A DNA stretch of 64,000 nt from Anisakis pegreffii (Eukaryota; Nematoda; Chromadorea; Rhabditida; Anisakidae). The DNA is taken from positions 186,001 through 250,000 of the forward strand of contig JAPYMA010000597.1 of the NCBI GenBank assembly GCA_035041965.1, written 5' to 3'. The position numbers and the translations under genes were made by a program. This document shows, one piece after another, positions 38,688 to 49,565 of this stretch. Every line of letters starts with the position of its first letter. The stretch's first letter is position 1. The notes below the pieces were generated by a model. It worked only from the letters and a program-made list of their open reading frames with translations. It did no database searches and was not told the origin of the DNA.

Positions 38688-41600
38688 CTTGGCGGAAGAT
38701 TCACAAATAATAATCTAAAAAGACGTTTCCGTAAACAAAATCTGAAGTTTTCTTTCTGTCAATTCAATGAATGCTTTTCTTCTCGGCCAAAAAGGTGATT
38801 ATATCAAGTATTCGTGCAAACTTCCCACATAACTGAGTTGCTCAAATATTTTGATGAAATGATATCATTGGCAACTATCAACTTGAGGAAACCCTATAGA
38901 TTTGATCACTTAATGAATTTATTGTTAGGCGTGATTTGTTTGAAAACACCTGAAATTCGAAAATTTCCTAATAGTTTCAAGTTTTCATGAGGAAAAACTT
39001 AAAATCTGTTCAATTTCCTCGAAACCAACAAGAACCATAACAGATTTTGCACATTTATTCGGAAGAAATTCAATTGCGCTGAACGAATCAATCGTATGAG
39101 CAATTTAGCCTCTGAGAAATTCCTACCGAATCTTAATAATTCTAAACGAATGGGTTTAGTTGTAACTGTTTTAGGAATGCTTAGACTGCATGATCTCTTG
39201 AACAGTCCCACTTACTAATACAGGAAGTATTGCTCAGACTCACTTTCATTATTCAATCATAGGTTCATGAATTAATGTAATCTTGAAGTAGTCATAATGC
39301 ACTGAAGGGATATTTGTGATTCAGAATGCACTGAAGGGACATTTGTGATTCATAATGCACTGAAGCAATAACGTGCAAGATTTTATTTAACCAGTTGTGA
39401 AGTACGACATACGAATGCATGGGAATTCATTCTTGCTCAAATATAAACTCAAAAATTTCAATTTACCAGCATTGCCTCTTATATTTGCATCAATTTTAAC
39501 CTCTCATTGTTCCAATAAATTCATAAATATTTACTCCGTCAAAATTAAATTTGCCATCGCACACTCTTGATCTTGACCAGATCAAGGCCGTAAAATTCCG
39601 TTAAAACCATCTCTGTATTTCTCAACCCTTTCTCTCTTTTCCTGTAGCCCCACTCAAAAAACCCGACGAGATGTTTTTCGCAAGCAGTCGAAAGAATTCA
39701 CTGACAATGAGAAATTTCTGAGAAATTTTTACGACCTTGAAGTGAATGTGTAATGAATGAGCTGTTTGGTACTTAACTGTATAAAATGAAGTTTAATGAA
39801 TGGGTATTGACTTCACACTATTGATAGCAAGTTTGAGAGTACTTTCGTTTCGAAATGTACCGAGTTCGATGACTTATCTTATTGCAAGCATGCAAGTATG
39901 CATCAAAAACAGCGTTTCATTCAATAGACTCATTAAGAGTGCCAACAGACAACTTTTTCTACTATAACTTAGTGCATTGCCACTGCAAAATAAAAAACTC
40001 GAAAGGCTCATTCGTAAAAGTAACTCAAAACGAACAACCTCAAAGTACACGAGCACCCATCGAAAGTTATTTTTGCTGATGTCAAACTGCAGTGCAAACG
40101 AATCAATCTCATTTCATACACACTCACACAAAGATTTTTGCAGAATTCGAAAAAACGAAAAGTTCATCAAGTTGTTCAAATAAACTGCGGAAATAGGGAC
40201 TTACTTATTGTGCTAGATTTTTCAGTTTTTCGCTTGATTCTGATAGACAGTATCTGCTTTCTTCGATTCAGTCCATCTTACTTATTACATACTTTACTCC
40301 GTTCACTTTTGCATGAATGGCAATGCTAATCGAGAAAATATTCTCAGTTGTAAATTGATAACAACACTGAACAGTTCAAATTGTACAGAGTGAGTGACCT
40401 GATTTTATGGATAGCAAATTTTTATATTTGAAAGAGAAATTCCCCGAAATGAAACTTGCCTACTTATACTAGAGAAATTCGAACTAAAAATTCTTAAGAG
40501 CTGTAATTTTGAAGGCTGCATCAACTCTTTGAGAGGATATGGATTTAAGTTCGACGGAAACGGTTTCATGCTTTCTTCACCACCAATAGAACAGTCAGCG
40601 AACTTTCGCTTTCAGTCATCTAATATTTTGCTTCCAGAAATTATTTCATCTTGCTGATAAGCACTGATCAATTAGATCAACTGAACTCCTCACTTACAAA
40701 AATCAGTTGCACACGACATTAGAGTTTATCGTTAGTCTATCAAAAATTAAGCAGCATATGCATATTTTTCTAATGGTTCAATTCATCAGCAATGAATTTT
40801 CATCATGCTTAATGAATTCAAAAATAGATTCATGCATCAAGTTATTTGATGCGTTACCATTGGTATTGAGTCCACCGATCACAAACTAATCGTCGTCATC
40901 AAACACGTATCAATTGCACATAGTAGAGTACATTGCACTATCAATAAGGTCTACTGGATATTCACCTCAACGATGACTACATTCAATACCAAGGGCTGTG
41001 TAATCGTTGTCATCATAGCGTTGTTATTGTTATGTTAATGTTTTTCATGTTGATGATGTTATTACTGATGACATAAGTGCTCATCGTAATGATGAGCTAT
41101 AATTTTGATTTTGACTTATAGTTATCTGATGATGAAATTTACTCCATGGAATCCCCATAGCAACACCATCGGTTTATTTGTATTTGTACATATTACTTAT
41201 ACTCAAGCAAACACTTACAAATATAAGCCGTCCATATGTTTACTAATAAATTTCAACAGGTCATCATTTCAACATTCGAAACATATTAAATGTTATTTTT
41301 ATGTTAGTAGCAATTTGGGGGAGGGGATGTGTTTGGATTTACTGTTGAATACGACTGTAATTTCATGATTTCTGGTTAGCATACTGAATTGTGGTAATCA
41401 ATTTTATTGGACTCAGTTTTGTGTGATTCTTTCCAATTGTGTGATGAAAATGCATAATTGACTAGTGAATTCTGATATTTCAAACAAAATCTCCAAATCC
41501 TAAGCAATGTTGATTTCTTGTTTGATGACGGCATATGGTCGATTAGAAATCAATAGCTGCCTGTGAACGTGTTTTCGGATGAATACATGGATTTGACTCA

Positions 41601-41737
41601 TACGTAACTGAAACTACTCAATTATAAGAAATCTTAACAGTGTCCATGCTACGTGAAACTAAGAGATGCTTACACGGAGGATTATCTGAGAGGAAAATCT
41701 GATGAATATGCACCACAGCATATAAATGAATCTCTAC
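38688..41737. other. 3.05 kb intron of the alsin gene
   Basis: AT-rich with a 29-base tandem repeat at 39293-39365. No coding-like block found. Confidence 0.5.
39293..39365. repeat. 29-base tandem repeat, 2.5 units
   Basis: Units begin CATAATGCACTGAAGGGA or CAGAATGCACTGAAGGGA at 39293, 39322 and 39351 (partial). Confidence 0.9.
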
Positions 41738-41895
41738 CTGACAACTGCGTAGAGTCTCGCAATGATACTGTTGAATTCATGTACCACTTCTGCGTAGAGT
41801 GCGTAATGAGTGCCGATATTGCTGTAGGAGGATGTGAACACCTCAATTAGACCGTTCACCAAACGACTCAACGGATGAAATTTATTGCAGAGAGC
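41738..41895 (-). CDS. ALS2: alsin exon: helical linker
   Basis: 158 bases, acceptor CTTTCAG, donor GTCAG|GTAGAG. Codes for ALCNKFHPLSRLVNGLIEVF, then a segment ending HEFNSIIARLYAVV. It matches human [20 protein letters not shown] and the following EAVKEIKSYLKRIFQLV. The HPLxRLV core is exact. This is the helical segment between the MORN repeats and VPS9. Confidence 0.92.
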
Positions 41896-42806
41896 CTGAA
41901 AGAAGCACATCTTAAATTTATTTGAAATCACCTCTCCCACATGAACTCTATCAATTTGTACGCATGTGTGCACATCATTTGATCATTTTGCAGATTCTAT
42001 TTGCTTGTAAATGTCACTACGATTTATGATCACTTCGATGATGAAAAGCGTGTTAGAAGAATGGCTTACACAGATTTCTGCAAAACGCAATTCTTCAAAA
42101 TGGCTCACATTGTTGATGTTCACTAGAAAGTTCCGTCATTTTCTTTTTTTTTTGGTTTATACATCGATGTTCTTGAGACTAAAACTCATTGTTCAACATG
42201 TAAATAATGAGATTGCACTTTCGTTTTTGTTCTATTTTTAATCTGCACAATTCCAGAGTATAGTATATTGACGTCAATTGTGGTAGATGAAGGACAATTA
42301 TGATTTGCAATGAATCAGTCGTTGTTTATTCATCATGTGAATTTACTGACTTGAAAGCATAAATATGGCAGAGGTTTTTGAATTTTGATTTTCAAACAAT
42401 TCGATTTAAATTGTCACTCAAAAACAGAGTTTGTTTGTTTGTTTTAATGATGATTGTTCGTTGATTCCATAGATTCTATTTATGAAAACATTCAACTTCA
42501 TCATTTAAGTGTTGACCAAACGAATGCACTCTAAGCGGGCGAATGTGATCAACTATCATGTTTTTCAGAAGAACAATCACTGTAACACTAATTAGTAAAG
42601 GCTCATCGAGTAAGGATTAGCAGAACACAATCTTCATCTCGAATAAATTGTTCGCAGAGCATTAATCAGGAGCAGTTTCATGCATTTTCTCGAATTCAAT
42701 TTCTCGTCCAATTCAATCTCAACAAAATGAACACTTCTGTGAAAAAGTTTTCAATTTAAAGTCAGCGTTAAAAACTCGATATTCAGGAAATAGAAAACTC
42801 GTTTAC

Positions 42807-42900
42807 CGCTCTCCAATAGTCGACCACCATTGCATAGTAAGTATTCGACCATGGCGCATGAAAATTTGGTATCTTCTCCAGACGATCATCAAAAGTGAAA
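42807..42900 (-). CDS. ALS2: alsin exon: linker after the MORN repeats
   Basis: 94 bases, acceptor CTTTTCAG, donor GAGCG|GTAAAC. Codes for FTFDDRLEKIPNFHAPWSNT then YYAMVVDYWRA. It lines up with the human stretch [20 protein letters not shown] and the following DIRKYLIKA. Joined to the next exon it gives YWRA-ALCNKFHP without a gap. Confidence 0.88.
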
Positions 42901-43164
42901 CTGAAAAGTAGTGGTGTATTCACAGTTGATGCGAGGCTAATTACTGCGATTAGTTGATCAAACATATCAGTTACTCGATCGATTTAATCAATTCCGAATG
43001 CCGTTGCAATATCAAAGTTTGGGCAGATGCGAATGTAAAAACAGAGGTTTTTCCAATGCAATAAATCGAAACTTCACATCTCACCTAGACGTATCAGTAG
43101 TTAATTTACATGCAAACAGGTCTCAATGTTACTCGAATGACTTGAATTTCAGAATGGTATTCAC

Positions 43165-43392
43165 CTCAGTTTCTCGGTATTGATGCCATTACGTATTGCG
43201 GTCATTGTGCCGGCTAAGGAACGCCAAACAGCCGTTGAATCCACCTGATCGCCACTAATCACAGTATCATATTCTATGATATCTTCTTCCAACTGCGCTT
43301 CAATCCTCAGGTCACCGCTTAGGAAATGCTCAAACATCTCTTTCCATTTCACATTGCAAGGTACTGTCCACTGTCCAACTGACGGTTCGTCA
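43165..43392 (-). CDS. ALS2: alsin exon: post-MORN conserved region
   Basis: 228 bases, acceptor TTATTACAG, donor CTGAG|GTGAAT. Codes for DEPSVGQWTVPCNVKWKEMF, then a segment with DSTAVWRSLAGTMTA. It matches human VPADEKWKAVFDECW and GEVWKAWDNIAVALT. The invariant VP-x3-KWK(E/A)xF spacing makes the assignment firm. Confidence 0.93.
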
Positions 43393-43776
43393 CTGTAATA
43401 AGTCAAATAAGATATGAGCCATTCATTCTGATACGGAAGAAACACATTGAAACTATTATTTCAGTTTGGCATAAATCATTTTTTCAGATTAAAATATTCT
43501 CATTCGATCATTTCACTTGAGATTCACCAATTGTCAATTTAAGTTAATCTCATGCAAGCTGAATGGAAAGAATCAGCGAGTTAAGACAACATCGAAGCAA
43601 ATCCTCAGTGAATTTCCAGTTCCATTTTTGAGTGAAATGAATAAAATTACTTTGGAGAACAAGAAAATAAGGTTGATCCAAGTTTCAGAATCATTGAAAA
43701 CAGTTTATTGCAATCAACTTCGTTGTAATATTCAAGGTAATAGTTGGATATGTTATCCACAAATAGGATTTCTCAC

Positions 43777-43928
43777 TTATAAATAGTTTGTCCAACGGGT
43801 GTAAGCGGATCACTGGTAAGCGGTGGACATTTTTTGAGGAGAGCGTTCGATATTTTCAGATCGCCACTCATCAGATTACCGCTCATTTGTCCTTCGATAC
43901 GATCATATTTGGAGAGTTGCAGCACACC
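43777..43928 (-). CDS. ALS2: alsin exon: last MORN unit
   Basis: 152 bases, acceptor GTTTCAG, donor TATAA|GTGAGA. Codes for GVLQLSKYDRIEGQMSGNLM followed by SGDLKI. It matches human [20 protein letters not shown] with GIKI. The usual second Gly of the MORN unit is lost here. Confidence 0.9.
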
Positions 43929-44147
43929 CTGAAACAAATAGGCTGTCAATACGCCAATGTAACAATCGAACATTCATGCATATATTACGGATGGTTTCAT
44001 TCATTCCCAAAATCCTCGATCTGATGCGATCTTCACTGATCTTAGACGATACTAAATATTTAGAATAATGATCACAGGAACGTTGAGGATAATAAGAAAC
44101 GATCTCAAACCAATCGATTAAATGAAATGTCGAAATGTCCACGTTAC

Positions 44148-44237
44148 CTTTCCACTTATCATTCCAGTTTTATCGAAATCTCCCTCGTATATCTTACCAA
44201 ATTCACCGTCCGCTGCATGACACAGCAATCGGCCGTA
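44148..44237 (-). CDS. ALS2: alsin exon: MORN repeat
   Basis: 90 bases, phase 0 both sides, acceptor CATTTCAG, donor GGAAAG|GTAACG. Codes for YGRLLCHAADGEFGKIYEGD then FDKTGMISGK. The YEGDF-x-SGKG pattern matches human YEGEFSDDWTLSGKG once joined to the next exon. Confidence 0.92.
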
Positions 44238-44430
44238 CTGAAATGAAAGTCACCAGTAGAATTTGAAGGATTGACTTCTCATGTTTCTCCGACTCATAAA
44301 AGGTTTTAACTGCCCTAAAAGATCAACCTTCACACAGGAGGCGCATGTACGTTCAAGTTGGAACAATTTGTTGGCTGCTCAATCGCATTTAAAAGTAAAT
44401 GAATGAAGAAATTTTAAAAGAATTTCTTAC

Positions 44431-44540
44431 CACAAGTCGATCCTTCTCAAACAATCCCTCATGATAAGCGCCATCAATTGAGACAATCGCACCGTTTCCT
44501 TGCCTTACATCATTTTGCCACATACCCAAATAACGTTCCC
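44431..44540 (-). CDS. ALS2: alsin exon: MORN repeats
   Basis: 110 bases, acceptor TTGGTTCAG, donor CTTGTG|GTAAGA. Codes for ERYLGMWQNDVRQGNGAIVS, then DGAYHEGLFEKDRLV. The human text is [20 protein letters not shown] followed by GLYYEGNFHLNKMMG, among the closest matches in the gene. Confidence 0.95.
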
Positions 44541-45076
44541 CTGAACCAACTCTTTCTTGTCATACATTGAACTCATAAGAATAATAATGAATCAACAAGG
44601 CCGATGATAACGGTAACGAATACTAAAAATGAATGCTCGTTGTTGAGGACATTAAATACTTCATTCGTGAATATTTCGCTGATAGAATGAATTCTATGAA
44701 ATATGAGTGCTTAGTTTGCTTATATGTTCACATTCGTCCTTAAATGTAATCAAATGTTGTTGAAATATCATCAAAGCTTAGGCTTGAAAGTATTCGTCGC
44801 GACTGATACCGCGAAAAGGGAGGATTTGTTATGTAAATTTGAAATTATCCATCTGTGCTATGTAAATGTTTCAGAAAGTGATACTTATTCCTTCCGTTGT
44901 TATATTGCCGGATTCAATCTTTGGAAAGACTCTCATCCTTTAGTGAATCAATCTATGTCCAGAAGCAGTCTATGACCTTGATCAGAAGCAACTACAATAT
45001 TTGATATTCGAAATACAAGAGAGGTGTTGATTATCGCATTGAAGACTAAATACGCTTCAACAATAATGCTTTGCTT

Positions 45077-45140
45077 CATATCTTGAAATTTTTTACTAGT
45101 TGACACAGCCATATCTTGAAATTTTACTAGTTGATACAAT
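45077..45140. repeat. tandem duplication in alsin intron, units of 31-33 bases
   Basis: Two units starting CATATCTTGAAATTTT at 45077 and 45110, each containing TACTAGTTGA. Confidence 0.9.
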
Positions 45141-45217
45141 ACCGGAGAAATGATAACGATCGTTCATTGATGACTCGGAACTGATAAGTGACAAGCTTTA
45201 ACTCAATAAGCACCTAC

Positions 45218-45375
45218 TGTTCGAGGAATTAACACCGTAGCCATGTCTCATGCCGGATCGCCAACCACCAACGTAGATCTGTTGTTCACCACTGATAGTA
45301 CAGTATCGTTGAACACCATGTCCATGACGTTGTCCATCACGCATATACCCCTCATAAGTATCACCGTTTGCCCAC
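45218..45375 (-). CDS. ALS2: alsin exon: two MORN repeats
   Basis: 158 bases, acceptor TAGTTTAG, donor AACA|GTAGGT. Codes for WANGDTYEGYMRDGQRHGHG, then QQIYVGGWRSGMRHGYG. Both are textbook MORN units (Y-x-G-x-W/M-x3-x-x-HG-x-G). Human alsin has ASGEVFEGCFQDNMRHGHG and MFIGQWVMDKKAGYG at these positions. Confidence 0.95.
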
Positions 45376-45562
45376 CTAAACTATTCATTCTCTGAATACT
45401 TCGAAACTCGAAACACCCTTCGAGAAAATACACCGAAACCGAACAGATACAACCACTTCAATGAGAAATTCTACGAATATCTTTCAAAAAGTAATGCAAT
45501 AGAAGCATTCCGGAACGAATCCAAAGCTGACGAGACGGTTGACATTCAAATCTCATAATTAC

Positions 45563-45739
45563 CTGATAGAGACGAGACCATTAATTTGGCCATTATGCCA
45601 ACAACCCGTATAGACGTCCACCTTTGACGATGAGGTAGTAGTTTCATCAGAGGTATTCGTGAAGAAGACACTGTTCATTCTCGGTAAAGTGATACCGCTT
45701 GCTTGTTGCTCATCAGTAGGAACTGTCAACTCACCGAAA
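45563..45739 (-). CDS. ALS2: alsin exon: MORN repeat with Ser/Thr insert
   Basis: 177 bases, acceptor TTAATTCAG, donor ATCAG|GTAATT. Starts FGELTVPTDEQQASG (human YGEYRIPN), has a Ser/Thr-rich insert absent from human, then VDVYTGCWHNGQINGLVSI (human [20 protein letters not shown]). The transcript carries CTACTACCTCA here (45631-45641), complementary to bases 1-11 of let-7. Confidence 0.9.
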
Positions 45740-46071
45740 CTGAATTAAATTGATTTCAGTAAACGATTTCTTCGAATTAGCAAAGAAAAGTGATTCAGTG
45801 ATCAAAATGAATTGCACAAATTATCATTGTGTTATTTCAAAACACACAAATTAGATTGTATTCATCATATTAACATAGACCTTTAAAATAAATGGTCTAA
45901 TGATTCATTATTCAGTTTCGCTTTCTGCAGATACTGACTCTCGGAAACTTGCGATTGTTTCGTTGACAGTGAATTGGTTCTTTATTGACAGTGAGAGAAA
46001 TTCTATTCACTTGAACTCTTTCGATGTGCTCAGCAATGAAGGAAAAGATGTCATTTGAAAAAAAAAATTAC

Positions 46072-46137
46072 CCTTCAATTATGCCGCATTCAAAATGTCC
46101 TTTATATTCTTTCCGATCTGGATATTTCAATCGACCC
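46072..46137 (-). CDS. ALS2: alsin 66-base exon: MORN repeat
   Basis: Acceptor TTTCTTTAAG, donor GAAGG|GTAATT. Codes for GRLKYPDRKEYKGHFECGII. It matches human [20 protein letters not shown], with the Gly of the PDG turn replaced by Arg. Without it the MORN series would be one unit short, and both phases fit (2 nt in, 2 nt out). Confidence 0.9.
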
Positions 46138-46368
46138 CTTAAAGAAAAGATTTGTAAAATAAAACAATCAAGTGTCATTGCAAAATTAATTAAGAAATAT
46201 TTCGGAATTGATAATCAGATGGTATTCAAGTGATGAAAATCATGATATTTGGCTTAAATAAAAGTATTTGTTCGAAATCAGAACTGAATGTTATGTGTTT
46301 TTAGACATAGCATAGTCCTGCATTCCTCAGACTTTCGTGGAGCTTAAAACATTTTGCGAATATGTTAC

Positions 46369-46565
46369 CTTCCATGAGGTTCACCGCACAGCCAACCACC
46401 TTCATAGATACAGTTCTTGAAGGTGGGATGCGCCGCAGAGAAGACGTATTCTCCTAATCGTTTCTTCAAACCAGCACTCGCGAATGAATCTCCACCACGA
46501 TGTCGCCTTCTTGCATAACGACGTCCAAATGTACGCCACTGATGACATGCTTGTAGAAAGTCACT
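46369..46565 (-). CDS. ALS2: alsin exon: PH C-terminal helix, linker, first MORN
   Basis: 197 bases. Opens SDFLQACHQWRTFG (the PH C-terminal helix; human TKWLRAISQAVDQAL), continues with an Arg-rich linker, then EYVFSAAHPTFKNCIYEGGW and LCGEPHGR. The human equivalents are KYTFYKDPRLKDATYDGRW and LSGKPHGR. The acceptor TTTAAG is less typical; the donor is GGAAG|GTAACA. Confidence 0.92.
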
Positions 46566-46864
46566 CTTAAATACAATTGAACGATCACACATCCACAACA
46601 TAAGAGGAAATTTTAAGGTCTATTCTCCAGATTTCTTATCGAATCAACATGTAATAATAACAGGTATATGCAGGACTGTTCCATGTTTAATAACTCCAAC
46701 AATGTACTCACAGAGCGATTAGATGATTTCGAGTTGAAGCAAAAACATGAAAAGTCATATCCATTTTACGTGAATGTTCTCTTTGATAGATCAACTTCGA
46801 TTTTTTAGATCTGTTGCATCAAAAGATCACTGCGAAAGAAAGAGTACAAATGAAGATGTGGAAC

Positions 46865-46996
46865 CTTAGCCGCAGCATCAGTAAATTCAATGTGGAGTTC
46901 ATCTTCTGGAGTATAGAGACGCACCATGTGACGATCATCTCTTATCAACGGTTCCGCCCATATCAGTGGGAATTTGTAGAGTTGCAAATCACCCTT
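46865..46996 (-). CDS. ALS2: alsin exon: PH domain strands
   Basis: 132 bases, phase 0, acceptor CGGTTTTCAG. Codes for KGDLQLYKFPLIWAEPLIRD, then VRLYTPEDELHIEFTDAAAK. The human text is HHVFPLATLWAEPLSEE and LKITTPEEQFTLIS; the WAEPL and TPE(D/E) anchors are exact. The donor GCTAAG|GTTCCA is weak, and a second AG-bounded site lies 34 bases on, so alternative splicing is possible. Confidence 0.92.
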
Positions 46997-47157
46997 CTGA
47001 AAACCGATTGAAATTTGAATTTTGGATGACTGATATGGGTTCATCTGATTAATCATCAAAGATTGCCAAATGCAGTAGAAAATTTTCGATGACTAATAAG
47101 AAAATGAAATGAATAAATCCGTTGAGAGTGAAAATTTTGCGATGCTGATGTACTCAC

Positions 47158-47340
47158 TTCAACAATACCAACAGAATCGTTGAAGACGGCTAATGTACTC
47201 CACTTCGGTAGATAACTCTTTGGTTTGATCACATTTGGCAGATAACTCTTCGGTTTGATCACACTCAAATTCTTCACTTGACACTGTTCTTGACCAGTAT
47301 CCGCACACCACAACAACAAACGATTGGCCGCTTTGAGATT
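47158..47340 (-). CDS. ALS2: alsin exon: start of PH domain, with internal 10-residue duplication
   Basis: 183 bases, acceptor AATTTTAG, donor GTTGAA|GTGAGT, phase 0 both sides. Codes for NLKAANRLLLWCADTGQEQC, a Lys-rich segment, and WSTLAVFNDSVGIVE (human VNWFILFNDALVHAQ). VIKPKSYLPN is followed directly by VIKPKSYLPK, from a 30-base tandem duplication at 47207-47266. Human alsin has no such duplication in the region I recall. Confidence 0.92.
47207..47266. repeat. 30-base tandem duplication inside the alsin PH exon
   Basis: Two units sharing GATAACTCTT and GGTTTGATCACA, differing at a handful of positions. The duplication keeps the frame. Confidence 0.95.
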
Positions 47341-47466
47341 CTAAAATTTCACTCTTGGAAAACACTGCTTGAATTTCCAGAAAATTCGAGTTCACTTAGA
47401 GCAGTTGAGCGATCAGGTGAGATCATAAAGAGAGTGAATCTTCAATTCAATTCAAACTCAGCGTAC

Positions 47467-47619
47467 GTGTTCGTTGCAACGATTTGGTCGTCTCCAGAAT
47501 GAGAACGTGCGATCAGCCAGAGCGCCCAAATGCTCAAGTTGTTGTTCAGCTAATCTCCAACGAACACACCATTCAGAAACTGTACTTGAAGGCGATATTG
47601 CTGATGGAGAGCATGTTGA
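47467..47619 (-). CDS. ALS2: alsin exon: DH-PH junction
   Basis: 153 bases, phase 0, acceptor AATTTCAG, donor GAACAC|GTACGC. A Ser/Thr-rich start is followed by RWRLAEQQLEHLGALADRTF and SFWRRPNRC. The human stretch around [20 protein letters not shown] has the same Leu/Glu helix and Phe-Trp pair. This is the first of the 17 exons that join without any phase conflict. Confidence 0.85.
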
Positions 47620-48743
47620 CTGAAATTTTTAATTTCTGTGATATTCGCAAACCTTTTGAATGATGCACTATTTTGAAGTTGCTGTTTGCAACAAGAACGC
47701 TGATCGAACCGATTGCTTATCCATGTTTCCTATTGAACTTCATTCACATTGCTCAGCAATCCATTTTGCAGTTCAACAAAATGCGCAATTACTGATGAGT
47801 ACAAGAGTACATTGCAGTCGGCTTGTCACTTATCTCTTAGCTTCAAAATGCATCGATCAAAAGATATTATTATATGGGACAGTGGTGCACGATTGACGAA
47901 CTGATTTCAATAATATTAAACGATTGTTTCAAAACGGTGATTTGCAATTAGATATGTTATCGAATTTCTTATAGTGCTTTGTTTTGGCTTCATCATATTC
48001 GTTTATAATAACTTCTTCGATCTGTTTACATGCTAAACGCAGTAATCTTTCCAGTTGTGTGCATATGAAACGTACATTTCAGATTTCGTTGATATTTCAT
48101 TCTTAACAACAATAAAGACGACGAATTCAATTATGATAGCAGTGAGGATGATGAGAAAAGACACGCAACAAAAATTAACAAATAAATCGAATCGAATCGA
48201 AATGATCAAATTGCAAAAATCTTTCAGCATTTGAATTAATTATATCATCAACTTATTGACCTCAAAACGTCAGTTTCTAATTGTTCTAATATTGGCACAA
48301 CAACTCGATTGTGACTGATTAATATTTGATTGAAAAGGTCCTTTAGATGCATTCAGTTTTCTTGCATTCTCATCCAGATAACAGATCGTATTGATTTGTC
48401 TGCATACAATTGTTTCGATTTTTTATGTTAATTTGATACTGTAAATTAAATCAATCAGCCATATCCTCGCAATTCGAATCGAATCAAACCAAGAGAGACA
48501 GATAATCAATTTCCGAATTCTATCGAGATTGCTCAGTGATTCTTGCTTGAACCAAACAGTATCTAAATTTTCGGAGTGTGAATTGAGTGCTACCGTTTTT
48601 TGACTTAACAATGATCTCAGACCTCTGATACTACTTCAGTGAGTTGTACGGATTGATCGTTATGATTGCTTCAGTATTCACTATTGCGATTAGCAACTTT
48701 TCGGAAACACTTGGTGCTCTAATTAAGTGCTTCTCACGTTCGG
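47620..48743. other. intron sequence of the alsin gene
   Basis: At least one exon for the end of the DH domain is expected between here and 52334 but was not identified. AT-rich. Confidence 0.4.
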
Positions 48744-48875
48744 GTGCTCCATTACCCCATCTAATGATCTAGCAGGCCGTCGTTGCTCCACCCTCCCTCC
48801 CCCTCACCCCCACCAACCCCTCAAATTACCCAGAATGGGTAATTTCACTCCGTTTGAGGAACATTGTTCCAGACT
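48744..48875. repeat. dispersed repeat, copy B
   Basis: Begins GTGCTCCATTACCCCATC. A C-rich run and AATGGGTAATTTCACTC follow. It shares its start with copy A (6338) and its end with copy C (about 49330-49565). Confidence 0.6.
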
Positions 48876-49329
48876 GTTGTGTTGCTCATCACTGCAATTG
48901 ATTATGATTGCATGAAAAGCTATCGTCTATCATATGCTTACTTCAAACTGATTCAGATGGATTCTCATTCTTTTCAGACGTGTTGTATTCACTCTCGTAG
49001 CCATCACATGCGAATATCGTTCTCTTCATGACTTTTCCTAATTCACTTCGTCTCATTTCAATTCACAGTTCGAATCAACTTCTTATTCTGTAGCATATAC
49101 TATTTACTGAATACGCTGACGAGTGTTGACAATCGAAATCAACAATACAGCAATCGAATATTATTGTTCAACAACGTTCGACAGTCAATTGATCAATTAT
49201 ACACTGTATTTGATAGAATGAGAATTTGACTCCAATTGTTGAGTGAAATGAATGAGAAATCAGCAGAAGATAACACTTTTGGTGATAAAAGTTATGAGAG
49301 CGATTGTAGCAGCAAGGAAAAGAATGAAA
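48876..49329. other. intron sequence
   Basis: No feature seen. Confidence 0.4.
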
Positions 49330-49565
49330 ACCGTGTTATACCCCGACAAGCTAATGATACGCCGAAAGTAGGAGAATGAAGAGTGTTGCCATCAACTAAG
49401 CCCGTTTAAATATCCTAGTTGAAAAGCACCATTAAATGGCGTTCTATTATAAAATAACAACTGCACGAAATACTAATTTCCCGACCCCCTCCATCACCTC
49501 TTTACACCTCCAAATTAAACAAAATGGGTAATTTCACCCTCTCTAAGAACCACTGCTCGAATCCA
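49330..49565. repeat. dispersed repeat, copy C
   Basis: Contains CTAATTTCCCGACCCCCTCC, as in copy A, and AATGGGTAATTTCACCCTC, as in copy B. It therefore links the two other copies and shows that the family includes both segments. Confidence 0.6.

Noticed and set aside
45248..45433. 61-codon minus-strand frame over the MORN exon
   Set aside because: Shadow of the true frame, which carries the MORN pattern.
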